Source of the DNA: Takakia lepidozioides
Taxonomy: Eukaryota; Streptophyta; Takakiopsida; Takakiales; Takakiaceae
Reading direction: 5' to 3'
Length of the DNA stretch: 64,000 nt
Assembly: GCA_030704615.1 (NCBI GenBank)
Contig: CM060734.1
Coordinates: 25,232,001 to 25,296,000 of the forward strand
Each line of letters opens with the position of its first letter. The first letter of the stretch is position 1. The position numbers were made by a program, and so were the translations under genes. Under the pieces are notes generated by a model. It had not been told where the DNA came from and did no database searches. It worked only from the letters and a program-made list of their open reading frames with translations. Below are positions 1-12,229 of this stretch, one piece after another.

Positions 1-68
1 CAGCTGTCTGAGCGTGATGGCCCCTCTGACACCTCCAGCGGGAAACTCTCAAGTGCGAAATCCCTTGT

Positions 69-533
69 TACTGTAGTGGGATAGCCGGTTAGGCAGAAAT
101 TAATTTGAAAAAAAAGTGCCTAATCAAAATAAATTATTTTTTACAAGAGTGCCTAATTTGAAAAATATATCTTTAAACAGTGCCTAATTTTCAAAAATTT
201 CTCTAAAAGTGCCTATGGTATCAAAACTTGAATTCAAATTAAAAAACAAATCTGAAATAGAAAAATAAATCTAAAAATGATATCTATTTAAAATTATATT
301 TATTTAAAACGTCATCCATGGACTCAGTTTTCAATTTTCATCCATGGCAGCGGCTGTATATTTATATTTTTGTGTTTTCATTTTGTGATCATTATTTTTA
401 GTTGCCTAATTTGAAAAATTACACATCCAAGATGCCTAATTTTAAAAAAATTCTCAAAAGTGCCTAACTGCCAAATGGGCCCAAAAATAATTATTAGGCA
501 GGCAAGTGCCTAACCGGCTATCCCACTACGGTA
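69..533. mobile_element. MITE with TACCGT-type termini, copy 1
   Basis: Non-coding AT-rich element of about 465 bp with terminal inverted repeats. The left end reads TACTGTAGTGGGATAGCC and the right end is its near-perfect complement, ending GGCTATCCCACTACGGTA. The interior is packed with short GCCTAA/TTAGGC motifs. A close copy lies at 4286-4766, whose flanks show a TTA duplication, suggesting a PIF/Harbinger-like MITE; that superfamily is inference. No coding capacity. Confidence 0.85.
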
Positions 534-694
534 TTACCCTCCTGTTTATCTTTTATGGATGGTTCTGCGCTGGAACATCGCCACCCTTTTGTGCCAAGAA
601 TCAATTCCCTGCCACGCCGTGATCCATTGCTGCACCTCCGCATGTGCCTACCTACTTACTGTCTTTTATACTTGCCACACAGAATACTGCACTT

Positions 695-800
695 GAGTAG
701 GTAGCCCAGTGGTTGGGTGTTTGTGCCTTGCCTGTGCATAACCTAGGTGATCCTGGGTTCAATCCTTCAACATTTTCCTTCAGACCGTCCATTGGGCCCT
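695..800 (+). mobile_element. tRNA-derived SINE head
   Basis: An A-box-like TAGCCCAGTGG at 702-712 and a B-box GGTTCAATCC at 756-765 lie at tRNA-like spacing, so this looks like the pol III promoter of a tRNA-derived SINE. A tRNA gene is unlikely because the rest does not form a clear cloverleaf. The 3' limit is not defined. Confidence 0.5.
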
Positions 801-1116
801 CCATGGCCTGTGTGTTGAGCAGTAGGCTCTGTAAATTCACTATCTTTAACTTTTGTCTTTATCTCTCTCCCGCTCGCTCGCAGAATATCGCCATCGCCAT
901 CGCTCCACACCACCGCTATTGTTTCGAGTCTCGACGGGCAGGGCAGAGGCTGAAAAACCATTGTGGGCTCAAATGCCCGTTCTTCTTGATTTCCGTGGCA
1001 TGGTTACAAACCAAATTGATCCATTTCTCAAAGAAAGAATAAATAAAATTGATGGGTTGCGGCGCGGCACAGAGTGTCAATGGCACATTTTGCGTGGTGT
1101 TTGTTTGATCAAATGT

Positions 1117-1395
1117 CAACGTCAATGCTCCGAGTTGCACAAACAGATGTTGTGGCGTCGGAAAAGATTACAAATGTTACAACTGAGCGAAATTGTCAAC
1201 ATCAATGCTCCAAGTCACACAAACATGTTGTGGGGCGTCGGAAAAGATTACAAATGTTACAACCGAGCGAAGCAATGTTAACACTCGGTGGGGTCGGAAA
1301 AGACTAAAAATGTTACATGATCAATTACGGGGTCACCGCTCCCAGTTTCACAAATGGAGGATGTAGTGGTGGAAAAGACTAAAAATGTTACAACC
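1117..1395. repeat. short tandem repeat, about 79-bp unit
   Basis: Two good units (about 1117-1195 and 1196-1275) share the run GTCGGAAAAGATTACAAATG plus flanking sequence. Two more degenerate units follow to about 1395, keeping GGAAAAGACTAAAAATGTTAC. No convincing coding sequence is present. Confidence 0.7.
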
Positions 1396-4285
1396 AAACA
1401 AAAGGTATGAGCTGTTGTGGTGGTGTGACTGTCCCAAAAGATTGAGCCTACCGTCACCTCAAAATAATACAGCCATGTTGTCCGGAAAGTTGTGTTACCT
1501 ATGTCGAGAATAACAGAGATTCCTCTGATAAATCATAGTTCAAATTTCCCAGTTTTTTTTTTTTTTTTTTCCTTGGCCCCCAAGTTGCAATACACTCAAC
1601 ACGGGCAGGGAACAAAGAGGGCCCACGTCCATGCAAGGAACCTTTCTTATAATATGTATTGACCTGGGAATCCGCCGAGTTACCCCGGACGTATCAAACC
1701 ATGAAGCAAACCTAAATAAGCGAATTTCGATCATCAACGTGACACATAGAGATATCACATCACAAGGGATGCGAGGGAGTTGAGTCATGCTGCAGTTTTT
1801 CGGCTCAAGAATCCAATATGAACACAAGCAAACTACGTATTTAGAAGAGTGATGGAGGGGGGGATGCAATTGGGCTCTAGAAAATTGGGACACGATTCGG
1901 ATCAAGAATCCTCGAATGGTGGGTGATCATGACACACTTTGTACTTTTAGAAGAGCGATGCAGGACACGATTCGTAAGATGCTCTAACTTAGAGCATCTG
2001 GGGGGGGGGTACACCAAACAACACTGCAACGGTAACCTCCCGTGGCCTCCAACACTCCCCTCCCCCCAGGGGCAACCCCAAACTACCCACATGTCTTTTG
2101 GCTGACCTGTCTTGCTCTGGAGTGACCACACTGACAGACGCCGCCTTACCCTCACGCCATAAATGCAGACAGTCGTGTTTTTCAGTCGCTCCAGCAGGTA
2201 CCGGCCGGGCCGAGAGGGCATCCTACACGAAAGTACGGGCCCTGGGGTGCGGATACCAGGGCCAGGGGCTCCTTTGCCGTTTCCAGGGCATTTAGGGACC
2301 CCCGGTGGAGATGCTCTTGGGACATGCCACAATTCAGGTCAAGAATCCTCGGACGGCCGGTGATTGTGAACCCAAACATCCGTTGTATATTTAGAAGTAG
2401 TGGGCGTCTAGAAAATCCCTTGGCCTGCTGACCAAAATCTGAATGAAAAAGCATCTGGGGTAGATAACTAGGTTAGGCTCCAACCATCAACAATATTCGG
2501 CCCGACTCCCTTTCACATTGCTAATCGCAGTAATTGTCACCAAATCTGGAGGTGCACAAATGATTGAGTTCCTGTTTTAAATAAATAAAGAAATGGCCTA
2601 ATGTTGTTTTGGGTCACATTTTTTCATCATTCCGGACTTTCTTTGGCCGATAATACATGAATGACACAACCAAAATAATAATTGGTTGATTCACTTCTAG
2701 GCCATAAAATTCTTCAAAAATGAATTTCTTGGGAATCTGAGTGGAGAGGAAGTTGAACTAGGGCTAGGTGCAGGCTGATAAGTAGCTCTGGCAGACTGGT
2801 AAGGCCATGAACCCATCATTCAATTGTCAAATGCCAGCAACACTGTTGGACACACAAGCCACTTGGAGGATGTGTTCTCACTTTGAGCTCTTTGGGAGCT
2901 TGGAATCTGTGCATGGACCTCTGTGCAAGGCTCTGTTGTTGGCTCCAGGCTGGGCCGAATGTTGAGGGTGGAGCCTTGCAGCCCAACACTCAAGCCCGTC
3001 CTGCTTTGCATCTCCAGCTCAACTAGGTAGGCCAAGTCAAAGTCAGCTTTGCTGTGTGCTTAGCTGTAGAAGCGATATTTTTAATGGGGTTGTTTTAGGC
3101 TTCCAGAATATCAGAGCTTCAATTTACTTGGTGGAAATGACACCAAGCATGATAATGGACATGAACCGGTTCTACACCTGATTGCGCAGTGGACGGTTCG
3201 TATCATAGTCAAGCGATGCAAACTAGTTAACAATTGTAAGTATGTACCTTGCTGTGTATGAACTATGAATACGCTATGACTCCAATACTCGACCTCAAAA
3301 AATTGGGGGTGAAGGACATGGTCCTACCCACCCTTGGGCCTCTGTTTTGCACATGGGTTATTGCCCTTAAAGCACTCCATTTGATATTTGGAAAAGTTAC
3401 AGGCCCTGGTGGTTTTATTAAAAATAAAAAGAGAATGATGTGTACTACCATCAAGCCAGTAATTATCTGGAAGAGAGAGGACGTATGTACCAATGAGGTA
3501 CATGATGGCATCTTTGTACCACTTGAAATTAACAATGCATGTATTTCTCTACCCATTTCTATCATGTCACAGTGAATGTATTTCATCCGAACTTGAGTAT
3601 TTCCCTTTGAATCTTTGATGAAAATCTGATTCAGAAAGTGAGATTTGTGTAATAATACCTGATCCTTGCCAGAGACCGGCTATACTTGATGTATTTTGTT
3701 TCTCCACAGAAACTGTAACTGCAAACTAATCCATAATGGAAATGTACTGAGTATAATCTCTACAGTTACAGTGAGGTCCAGAAGAGTGGGATGGACCAAT
3801 GTTGTCTCTCCAACATGATTGCTGCACTTGAACCTCCTCCTCTCTGGAGTTGATCCGTCCAGGCCTGCTACACACAAGCTTGAAAACTTGAAGGATTGAA
3901 CGCCTACGGATCATGAACCTGGAATGAGTACCACAAAAATCAAAAGCTAATGATGATGATATAGTTAGTTATAACTTATAACACTCCACAAGATCTTAGG
4001 GGTAGTAGCATGGGATCTTGAAGGTTTCAGTTCAAACCGCCTCGCCTGATGCCATCCCCACCAAAGATTCCTTAATTTTATTTTTATTTATTTATTTTTC
4101 CTTCACATTCGCTACGCAAGAATCTGAAATGAGCATAAACAATCCGAGCCTGCAAGTATGCTGGGAGAGAGAGATTTCTCTCTGTTTAGGCTATTCCCCA
4201 TCAGAGTTGAGGAGTAATACTATACTGTGGCCGCTGGAATGAGATCTTCCAGGCATCATCTTGGAAATGCTCTGCAGCTCTGTTA
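1396..4285. other. intergenic, no gene recognised
   Basis: A T-rich run lies near 1553-1570. Two similar stretches around 1893-1960 and 2338-2400, sharing TCAAGAATCCTCG, suggest a small dispersed repeat. Open frames here are short and match no family I know. Confidence 0.5.
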
Positions 4286-4766
4286 TACCGTAGTGGGATA
4301 GCCGGTTAGGCAGAAATTAATTTGAAAAAAAAGTGCCTAAGCATTATTTTTTACAAGAGTGCTTAATTTAAAATATATATCTTTAAGCAGTGCCTAATTT
4401 TCAAAAAATTCTCTAAAAGTGCCTATTGTTTCAAAACTTGAATTTAAATTTTTTAAACCTAAAATATAAAATATAAAAATGATATCCATTTAAAATAATA
4501 TTTATTTAAAACGTCATCCATGGACTCAGTTTTCATTTTTCGTCCATGATAGCTGAGTTTTCAACAATTTTCATCCATGTCAGCGGCTGTATATTTATAT
4601 TTTTGTGTTTTCATTTTGTGATCACTATTTTTAGTTGCCTAATTTGGAAAATTACACATCCAAGATGCCTAATTTTAAAAAAAATCTCAAAAGTGCGTAA
4701 CTGCCAAATGGCCCCAAAAATAATTATTAGGCAGGCAAGTGCCTAACCGGCTATCCCACTACGGTA
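4286..4766. mobile_element. MITE with TACCGT-type termini, copy 2
   Basis: Second copy of the element at 69-533, about 481 bp, with the same termini (TACCGTAGTGGGATAGCC and complement) and the same internal GCCTAA-rich sequence. It is flanked by TTA at 4283-4285 and 4767-4769, a likely target-site duplication. Small internal indels separate the copies. Confidence 0.88.
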
Positions 4767-5757
4767 TTACTTTGGGAGTTCATCCTTAATCTTGGTGTAT
4801 GTGCCCTGCTCACTGCCACAAGCAGTGCGGACTCGAGCTCACAAGATTGAATTTAAAGTTTCCAGAAGTTTTCTGCAATTTTTGAATGCTGTCAGCCTCA
4901 AGTCCACGTCTGTCAGGCTGACAAGTTTCCTTTTTCTCTGGCTGGGTTCTTCGAGAGTGACAACTTACCAAAAGGAAGAAAGAAAAAGAGAGAAACCTTA
5001 CCATGTACAAGGTCTGTTGGTGCTACAGAGTAGAAATGGTGCATCCGTCCCATTCAATTTCCAAATGACTATGAACTATAACCTCTTGAAGAGAGGAGAA
5101 TGTAGCCCACATTAAGTTTACATTTGGAATGAGACTGAATCAGCCCCTCCTCTTTAGGCGATAAAAGCCAGAAAGCACCAAAAAATGTGGGCCGACGACA
5201 CCCCTATACAAAAAAAAAGGGGGAAAAACAAAAAATATCGCCAAAACGGGGCGAGGCCTGGCGAGCTGGTGCCAGAAAGCACCCTTTTCGCCTGGGAAGG
5301 GGGGAGCATGGCGCCCCATCGCACCAGGGGTAAGCACAATTTCGCCACCTGCATCTATCTCGACTATCCGATCTCAAGCCACTAGCCATATTGCAGATAT
5401 ATAAGTAGCCATATTAGGGTTCTGCCGCACCTGCCGGGTTAATTAACCAGAACGGCAAAATATTTGAGAAATTGGGATGGGTGCACTAAACACTTTGTCA
5501 TTTTTAGGCCTGGGTGAGAATATTTGTAATGGGTTTATGTTCAATAGGTCAAAACATGGCTAGAGTGATCTCGGGATGCATGGATGCATGCTAGCCCTGC
5601 CTTGGTATAGTAAATTTTCAATGTATCACATTCATCCATCCTCATACTTCAGTTCTCAAAAGAAAAAGAGATTTTAAAACCATGTCTTTACATTTTCCTT
5701 CAAAAGGAGAAAGTCAAAGTCTCAAAATGAGGGGATAAAAAGCATGGATGTACTTAT

Positions 5758-6504
5758 TACCGTCCCCTGGACAATCGTTTAGGCATTTTTGCGCCTAATA
5801 ATAAAATCAATCAATCCGAAAATTAGGCATGTTTTGAAAACAATTTCTCAAATTAGGCATCTTCATGCTATAATTTTTTTAAATTAAGCACATGAGAAGA
5901 GAAAACATTTATTTCCTTAAGAATAAAATTACAAAATAGACACCCAATGCCCATGGGCCCTTCCAGGCTCCAGCTACCTTTCATTTCCATTGAAACCCTA
6001 AAAATGCCCCTCTTTGTTGTACGCGGTGCTCCAAGGCTCAAGCTGGTACAGGCAAGCTCTCCCTTTGCTCTCACACTTTAGGTGAGTTCAATATTGATAG
6101 TCCACACTAGTGTAGGCACGTTGGTATAGGGCTTTGGTACATTGGTCATTGGATAGGCACGCTGGTTCAGGGCTTTGATACATTGGTCATTGGGTACTTC
6201 ATATTGGTATGCATGGTGAAACCTCTTACATAACGGTACTCTTGAGTTGTGGTATGCTGGTAGGCTGGTAGGCTAGTTATTCCGCACGCATATATTTGTA
6301 TTGATTTTTGTTCAAAGAAATTTTGATCTTATTACAAACAACATGAGAAGAGGCTTGCAAGTCTTATGGTGGAATTTTTGGGCATTAGGCACTTTGGTCC
6401 CATAATTTCCCAACAATTAGGCCAAAATCTGAAAAATTCACAGAATTGATTAGGCACTTTTATTTTGAATTAATTATCGCCTAAATGGTTGTCCAGGGAC
6501 GGTA
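5758..6504. mobile_element. MITE-like element, related TACCGTCCC termini
   Basis: The left end TACCGTCCCCTGGACAATC and the right end GTTGTCCAGGGACGGTA are inverted repeats. GCCTAA/TTAGGC motifs sit inside both ends, as in the elements at 69 and 4286. The interior holds an approximately 40-bp tandem duplication near 6115-6198 (GGCTTTGRTACATTGGTCATTGG). About 747 bp, no coding sequence seen. Confidence 0.75.
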
Positions 6505-8340
6505 GTACTGGGTTGGTCACTAACTCAAAGTGTTCATGGCACCAGCAATTTAAGGAATATCTGACAGGTGTCTCACACCATAAAAGCTCTAGCGACAGCG
6601 CCTTCACTTCCATTGGAACTTGTCCCATCAGAGTTTACCTCCGGAATCCGGATGGGTTTAGTCAAAAAGTGGTGCAACAGTTCTTGGGTGGGTTGTGAAA
6701 ATCTCTCAGAAATTGCGCCGGGGTTGCTCATGTCTGCAAAGCATCGTGGGTTGTGGGAGATCCTCTCTTGGAACTTGGACGCGCAAAGAACCATCCTTGA
6801 CAGAATCTCCCCAGAAACAGTTCCAAAGGTTCCACTTCGTCCATTTCCACTTAGTCTCTTCTCAATCTCCAGATTCTTCCTTTCTTCTCTGTTTGCGTGG
6901 TGGGGTATTCAGTGTTGGCCGGCTATAACATGTTTATGGTGTCCGGGTATTTCCAAATTAGTGTCGATTCTTGAACTACCAATGGGGAATCCATCCATTA
7001 CTAAGGTCGGGATATTCACCCGGTTCTTGATTTTTGGCCAGGTATTGGGGTGGTACCAAGCGAATGTGCTAAGGAAACTGATTATGGAAAGTCCGGGTAT
7101 CTCAGAAAAGTTCCATTCTGGGTGTGCATAGATCCATACTTTATACCCGCCCCATCCTCACTGGTGTTTCTGTTCTCCGCAATGCCACATAACTACTATT
7201 TTTCTAGGGGTTCCGCCTTGTTGTTCATTTCAGATTCATGTTTGAAATTCTCACAATGCCATCACATCTCTTCCGCATTGATAGGTCATCCCCCTCGTCA
7301 GCAAATGGAAACACACCCTTCCCAATTACTCCTCCACTCGGACTGCCAGTGGGAGGGTGTGGAGTGTTGTTTAAGTCAGTCTGTGGAATGTACCAACTCA
7401 ATGCAAGATGGAACATGGCATGATCCAGAACTCGGCAAATGATTCCACCAAGTTTGTATTATTTGTGCAGAGTCATGAGATTAATCAAAAATCATGCAAA
7501 GGTTGGTGCCAGGCTCTCACTCAGTCTCTACCATGTTGCTCTCCTGCCATTCAAGTCGAACCCCACCAACAGGAGCAGAATATGTATAGAGCCTGCCTCC
7601 CATCTCCAATATCACATCACATCGTAGTCACTTAAAAGACTCACAGATGAGGTCTACCTGTGTACATGACTAGTTTATTGAACTGCAACGGGAACATGTG
7701 TGTGGTCCATAGCCAGGGATAAGAAGGAAAAAAAAGTCCCACAAAGGAAAGTCGTGTCATCTTCATCTTCCTCTTCATCGAAGGCAGCGAAGGGCAGGGC
7801 CTGCCGGAACCGACATTCCGTCTGCGCCTGCGGTCGGCCGGCGTCAGGAGGGCCCGACTCGACCGCGACGGCCAACCGCGCGGTTCTAATAACCTGCGGC
7901 GGCGGGGAAGGCTCTGACGGTGGACGGACGGTAGGTGGGTGGAGGCCGGACATGTGAAGATTGTGATGAAGGCCTTTCGCTCTTATCATCAAAGAGGCCG
8001 CTCAACTCTTGCTACCAGTAACCAGTGTACGCATTCAAGGACAGGGGGAGGAGATGGTGAGAGAGACAGATGAGATCACTTCACTGGAGAGCAATCACTT
8101 TTTGGTATTCTCGGCGCAATTTCTGTCTTCCACTGCTCCGGATCCCGCTCCTCCGCAATTCCCGGCACCAAACTGTTTCATCAACAAATTCTACTCAATT
8201 TGTCTACACCAATCACAACTTTATCATTATCTTTGTTGTATATCGTACTCCGAATGCTAAGCAACGGATCAGCTATACTGGTCTGTTATTGGTCCTGGTA
8301 GTTATTCAAGTGAAAAAACAAGAAATGAGAAGAACATAAC
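6505..8340. other. intergenic, no gene recognised
   Basis: A 187-codon plus-strand open frame at 6568-7131 resembles no family I know and shows no clear splice structure. A GC-rich patch at 7780-7960 with a serine-coding TCT/TCA run is likewise unrecognised. I do not call a gene. Confidence 0.4.
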
Positions 8341-9560
8341 AAGGAGAAGGACAGAGTTTAATATAGGTGGTGTTTTTCATAAAATCGAAATAAAAAAATA
8401 GCAAATGGATGAGTGAAAAATTAAAGAAGAGATGGTGGAGGCCCGTGAGAGGGCTCCAAAGATCAAGTAATTCGGTCTGGGTCTATGAATAACTCCAATT
8501 TCGGAAGAGAGACCGGAGGCGAAATCAACAAAGGTGGCTTGGAATAGCCTTTTGCCTTTCACCCAATGAGTCCCCCCCCTCCCCAATATTTGAGGGTAAT
8601 TGAGAAGTCGAAATAGGGAAGCAGAAACTCGAAATGGGAGGATGCCAGCAGGGCCAGCTCTCTTTCCGGAGGAAGAGGGGCCCAGTAGGAAGTGCTAACC
8701 CACCACAACCAAAAAGGACTTCCTACGGCCTTCTAATTGATAATTGAAGGCTGCTGCAAAAACATATATATATATATATATATATATCGCCATATAAATA
8801 TACCGCTTCATTATGCATTTCTGTAACTTGGGTACGCAAAACACTTGTTATGTGATAGTATTCCGAGCTAATGGTGAAAGAGAAACTATTCTTGTCTCAT
8901 AAACGGAAGCCTATTTATCGAGCTAGGAAAAAATATTAGCACTCACAGTTTTTGAATGCTTTTATCACCGACCTGCTTCGGAAAACACCAATACAACAGG
9001 TTCGCGCTGGGCATCGCGATGTCAAAACGACGTAGATGTGGAACATATTCCATATGACGGAGAAGCAGATATAGGGTTCCATAAGAAAAAAAGCCCACAG
9101 GTTCGAAGAAACTCACTACGAAATAAAGATAAAGGGCGAAACTAGTTCTTACTTGCAAACGCGTGCTTGCACTTGAGCAGTTTTGGTTCTATTGGGCGCA
9201 GCATGACGAGACATGAAAAGGCTTCCAGCTACTAAGCAAGCGAAACTTAGCCGAGTACTAAGTAAATCCTTCGGCCTTATTTGTTCGAACCTGGATGAAC
9301 CATAACAAGTTCTGGAGCAGTTTCCCCATAAGAGAAGGGGAAGGCCGGCGTCTCTAGATAAAAAGGGTGTTGTAGAGAGATTTGAAAGGAGGCGCCCTTC
9401 TTCTCCTATTTAATCCTGTCTTTATGTCCGATTGGCTATTATTTTTCGTGAAGGGAAGTACGGTTGAAAGGCGTGTGCACGGGCCCATAAATTTATTTTT
9501 TTAATTATACTTCGGGGGAGCCTATAGGGAACCAAGTTTGCAGAGCACACAGATGTTGGG
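8341..9560. other. possible organelle-derived insertion
   Basis: Base usage and texture differ from the flanks and resemble plant mitochondrial DNA. A minus-strand frame at 8943-9158 encodes a hydrophobic peptide beginning MQVRTSFALYLYFVVSFFEP that I cannot name. A GTACGGTTGAAAGGCGTG stretch near 9460 is reminiscent of group II intron 3' ends. Also includes a (TA)n run at about 8766-8787. Assignment is weak and would need comparison with an organelle genome. Confidence 0.3.
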
Positions 9561-12229
9561 GCGGGTAGGCTAGGAGGAGAGAGGCAGACTGTTTACAGTT
9601 AACACCTGACTACAATCCGTGCATACGTGAAAGCTACTTTGGAAGGGGAGGTGGCAGGGCGGCACATGAGAGCATGGGCTCTCACATGTGCCTCTCGGTG
9701 CCGCTTTCTCTCCCAGCTGCGGAGGGAGGGCCCCGCTATGGCCGCTCGCCCCTCTGCATCTTTCTTTCTTATGCTGGACTCCAAGGAAATTAGTATTAAT
9801 TGTGTCCGTGGATTCTAAGGGCTGGCACAGCGACTCAGCCGTATGCTTGTGGCTGGCAGTTCGTTGGACGGTACTGTAGTCCCATGACCTACTGTCCCAA
9901 GGTATCCTTTCTCCATATCCAGCCGCACCCAGCCTCTTGAAAGTGAAACTGGAACAGTTTATCTAGATGCACAACCCATTGAAGCCAAATCTTCATGTAT
10001 TTGACGGGAATATGGTGTTGGGCCAGTATGCAAAACCCACCTCTCTAAAGTTTGTTGGAGAAGTTCCTTTGGAGGTAGGAAAGCTCCTTTTAGTATGGGG
10101 GCCCTCCAATAATAGAGAGAAACTATAATGAATGTGAGTAGTTTTGTAAGCAGGGCCCCACACGGCCAAAGCAGGCTAAAGGATTTGCTTCTTTTTGGAC
10201 AAGGAGACAAGTGAAATGATTGTGAGTGCAACCAGACAAAACGGTCTACATGCCCAGATAAATACTTTGGCAACCTGCAGTACTCCGTGTACACTATTCC
10301 TCTTGGAATGCCTCCTCTCCACCACTAGTCACCGACCGTTTGGCTGTTGGAGACAATATAAATTGGTGGGTTGCCAAGAGTATTAACTCTTTTGATGTGC
10401 TTCAAAACATGCAGGGCAATGTGTCTCACCACTGCAGGTGCATTACTGTGCGTTTTACTTTCTCATCCTCCCTCTGTTTGCTTTCGTTTAGGGTTAATAT
10501 ACTGTGATCTACAACTAGAAATGCCATAAACTTCAGAAACATATTGTGTTCTTACAGTTCGTTTGATTCTCAAGAGTTAAAGAAAACCAAAGCTATTCAA
10601 AAAAGACCTCAATCTACATGATTTGCCCCCCGAAAAACTAGAATGCCAACCCCCTGTAAACCCTTCCCTTTTGTAATGTCTGGACTCTGGAGAGTTTCAA
10701 ATATAGAGTCAAAATTGTGATTACTTCCATAAAAGAATCTCTGAACCAAAACTTACTTGGTTCCTTGTGAACAGGAACCAACCTGACTGCACTGAGAGTT
10801 CCAGAAGATTGGAAGATGGCGGTAGGGAATGCAACCGCTTACGCACGGTCTGTAAGACTAGGGGAGAAGCCACAGCATAAACAAGTGCCGTTTCCTGTGC
10901 CAGACATACCCTTACACTAATAAGTTCATACACTATGATGTGTGCATAGGCCAATTAGCTTCTATAAACCGTTTGACACATGATGATGATACCACAGCCA
11001 ACCACAAAGTAATGCACCCAATGCTCATTGAACTTTTGAGCTTTCTGCTCTGATTGAGATCTCCATGACAAGTAGTAAAAGAGAATCCTAGCTGGTGACA
11101 TTGGCAAAAGCTGAATAGTCGGAATCCCACTTATTGCAGACTCGTCAGAGCTCGGTCTCATGTGCTTTATTCATCCCAGCCACAGGAAGAGAATGCATAA
11201 ACATGCTGATTGCCCAGTGGCTCTACGATGGAAGCTGCATTCCTGGTCAAAACTCCTCTTGGTTATCAAGGGATAGACTGATCAGTCCAATCATCCTTTT
11301 ATCCGCATCTGATATCTCCACAAAGGCCGCATGAGGCCCCTCATAGAACATCAGCCACTAGCACACAAATAACATCAGAAACGGTCACAATTATCATGAA
11401 TTTTATGTAGAATGAGCACTGATCATCAAACACTTCGTAAAAATATGAAATCCAAATATAAGACACAGGGAAGAGGATGCTGCAATTTTGTATCAAGATT
11501 ATGAACTATGAATGTCACAACAGATGAACTAAGTAGGATATGCTTGGCATCCTTGTCAGATTTCAATCAAAGAGAGGTGGTCTGTAGGTGATTGAAGGAT
11601 CAGGAGACTTGTAGAACTAGAATATAGGTTCAATCAAAAAGTAAAGAGGACTAGAATACATGTCTAACCTGCTTGTCATGGGTACAGCAGATGTGAGGAC
11701 AGCAGCTGTGCAATTTAACAAGTTAGTGTGGCACTGTTGTTCTCGCTGTCACATGCTACAATGCTCCTCTCTCTTTCTCTCTCTACTCTCCATTCATCCA
11801 CCTCCCCATTGCTCTCTTATAGCTCTGACTCTTTCTCCCCTGCCATAATTCTCTCTAAATTGTGTCCAGACAGACTTACCTGTTCAATATTCTATGAAAA
11901 CAATTCTGGATCACAGAAGACAGGAAAGTCCACAGGCATGTGCAGAAAACAAGCAACAAAATCAAAACACAACATAAGGAGAATACTTCCACTCTAAACC
12001 TTCTCCTGTGAGGCAAACTGTGTTTATAAACTTTTCTTGGTCTGAACTGCTGACATGAAACAACCCCAGCCAAGAGCAGTGAAAGAATGACGAGGTTTCA
12101 ATAACAGCCAACTCTAATCCATTGGATTTAGCACAGTTGGAACAATATCAGGAACCATACCCTAAGGGTCCCATTTGCCCACATTCATCATGGAAGCCTT
12201 ACAAGGCCTCTCCATCTATGTGGCATTTC
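9561..12229. other. intergenic downstream of the phosphatase gene
   Basis: No open frame here has recognisable homology on either strand. A CT-rich stretch lies at about 11755-11845. The region is probably intergenic, perhaps including the 3' untranslated region of the minus-strand phosphatase gene near its right edge. Confidence 0.5.

Noticed and set aside
6568-7131. 187-codon open frame
   Set aside because: No recognisable domain, no splice context and overlapping frames of similar length; likely chance.
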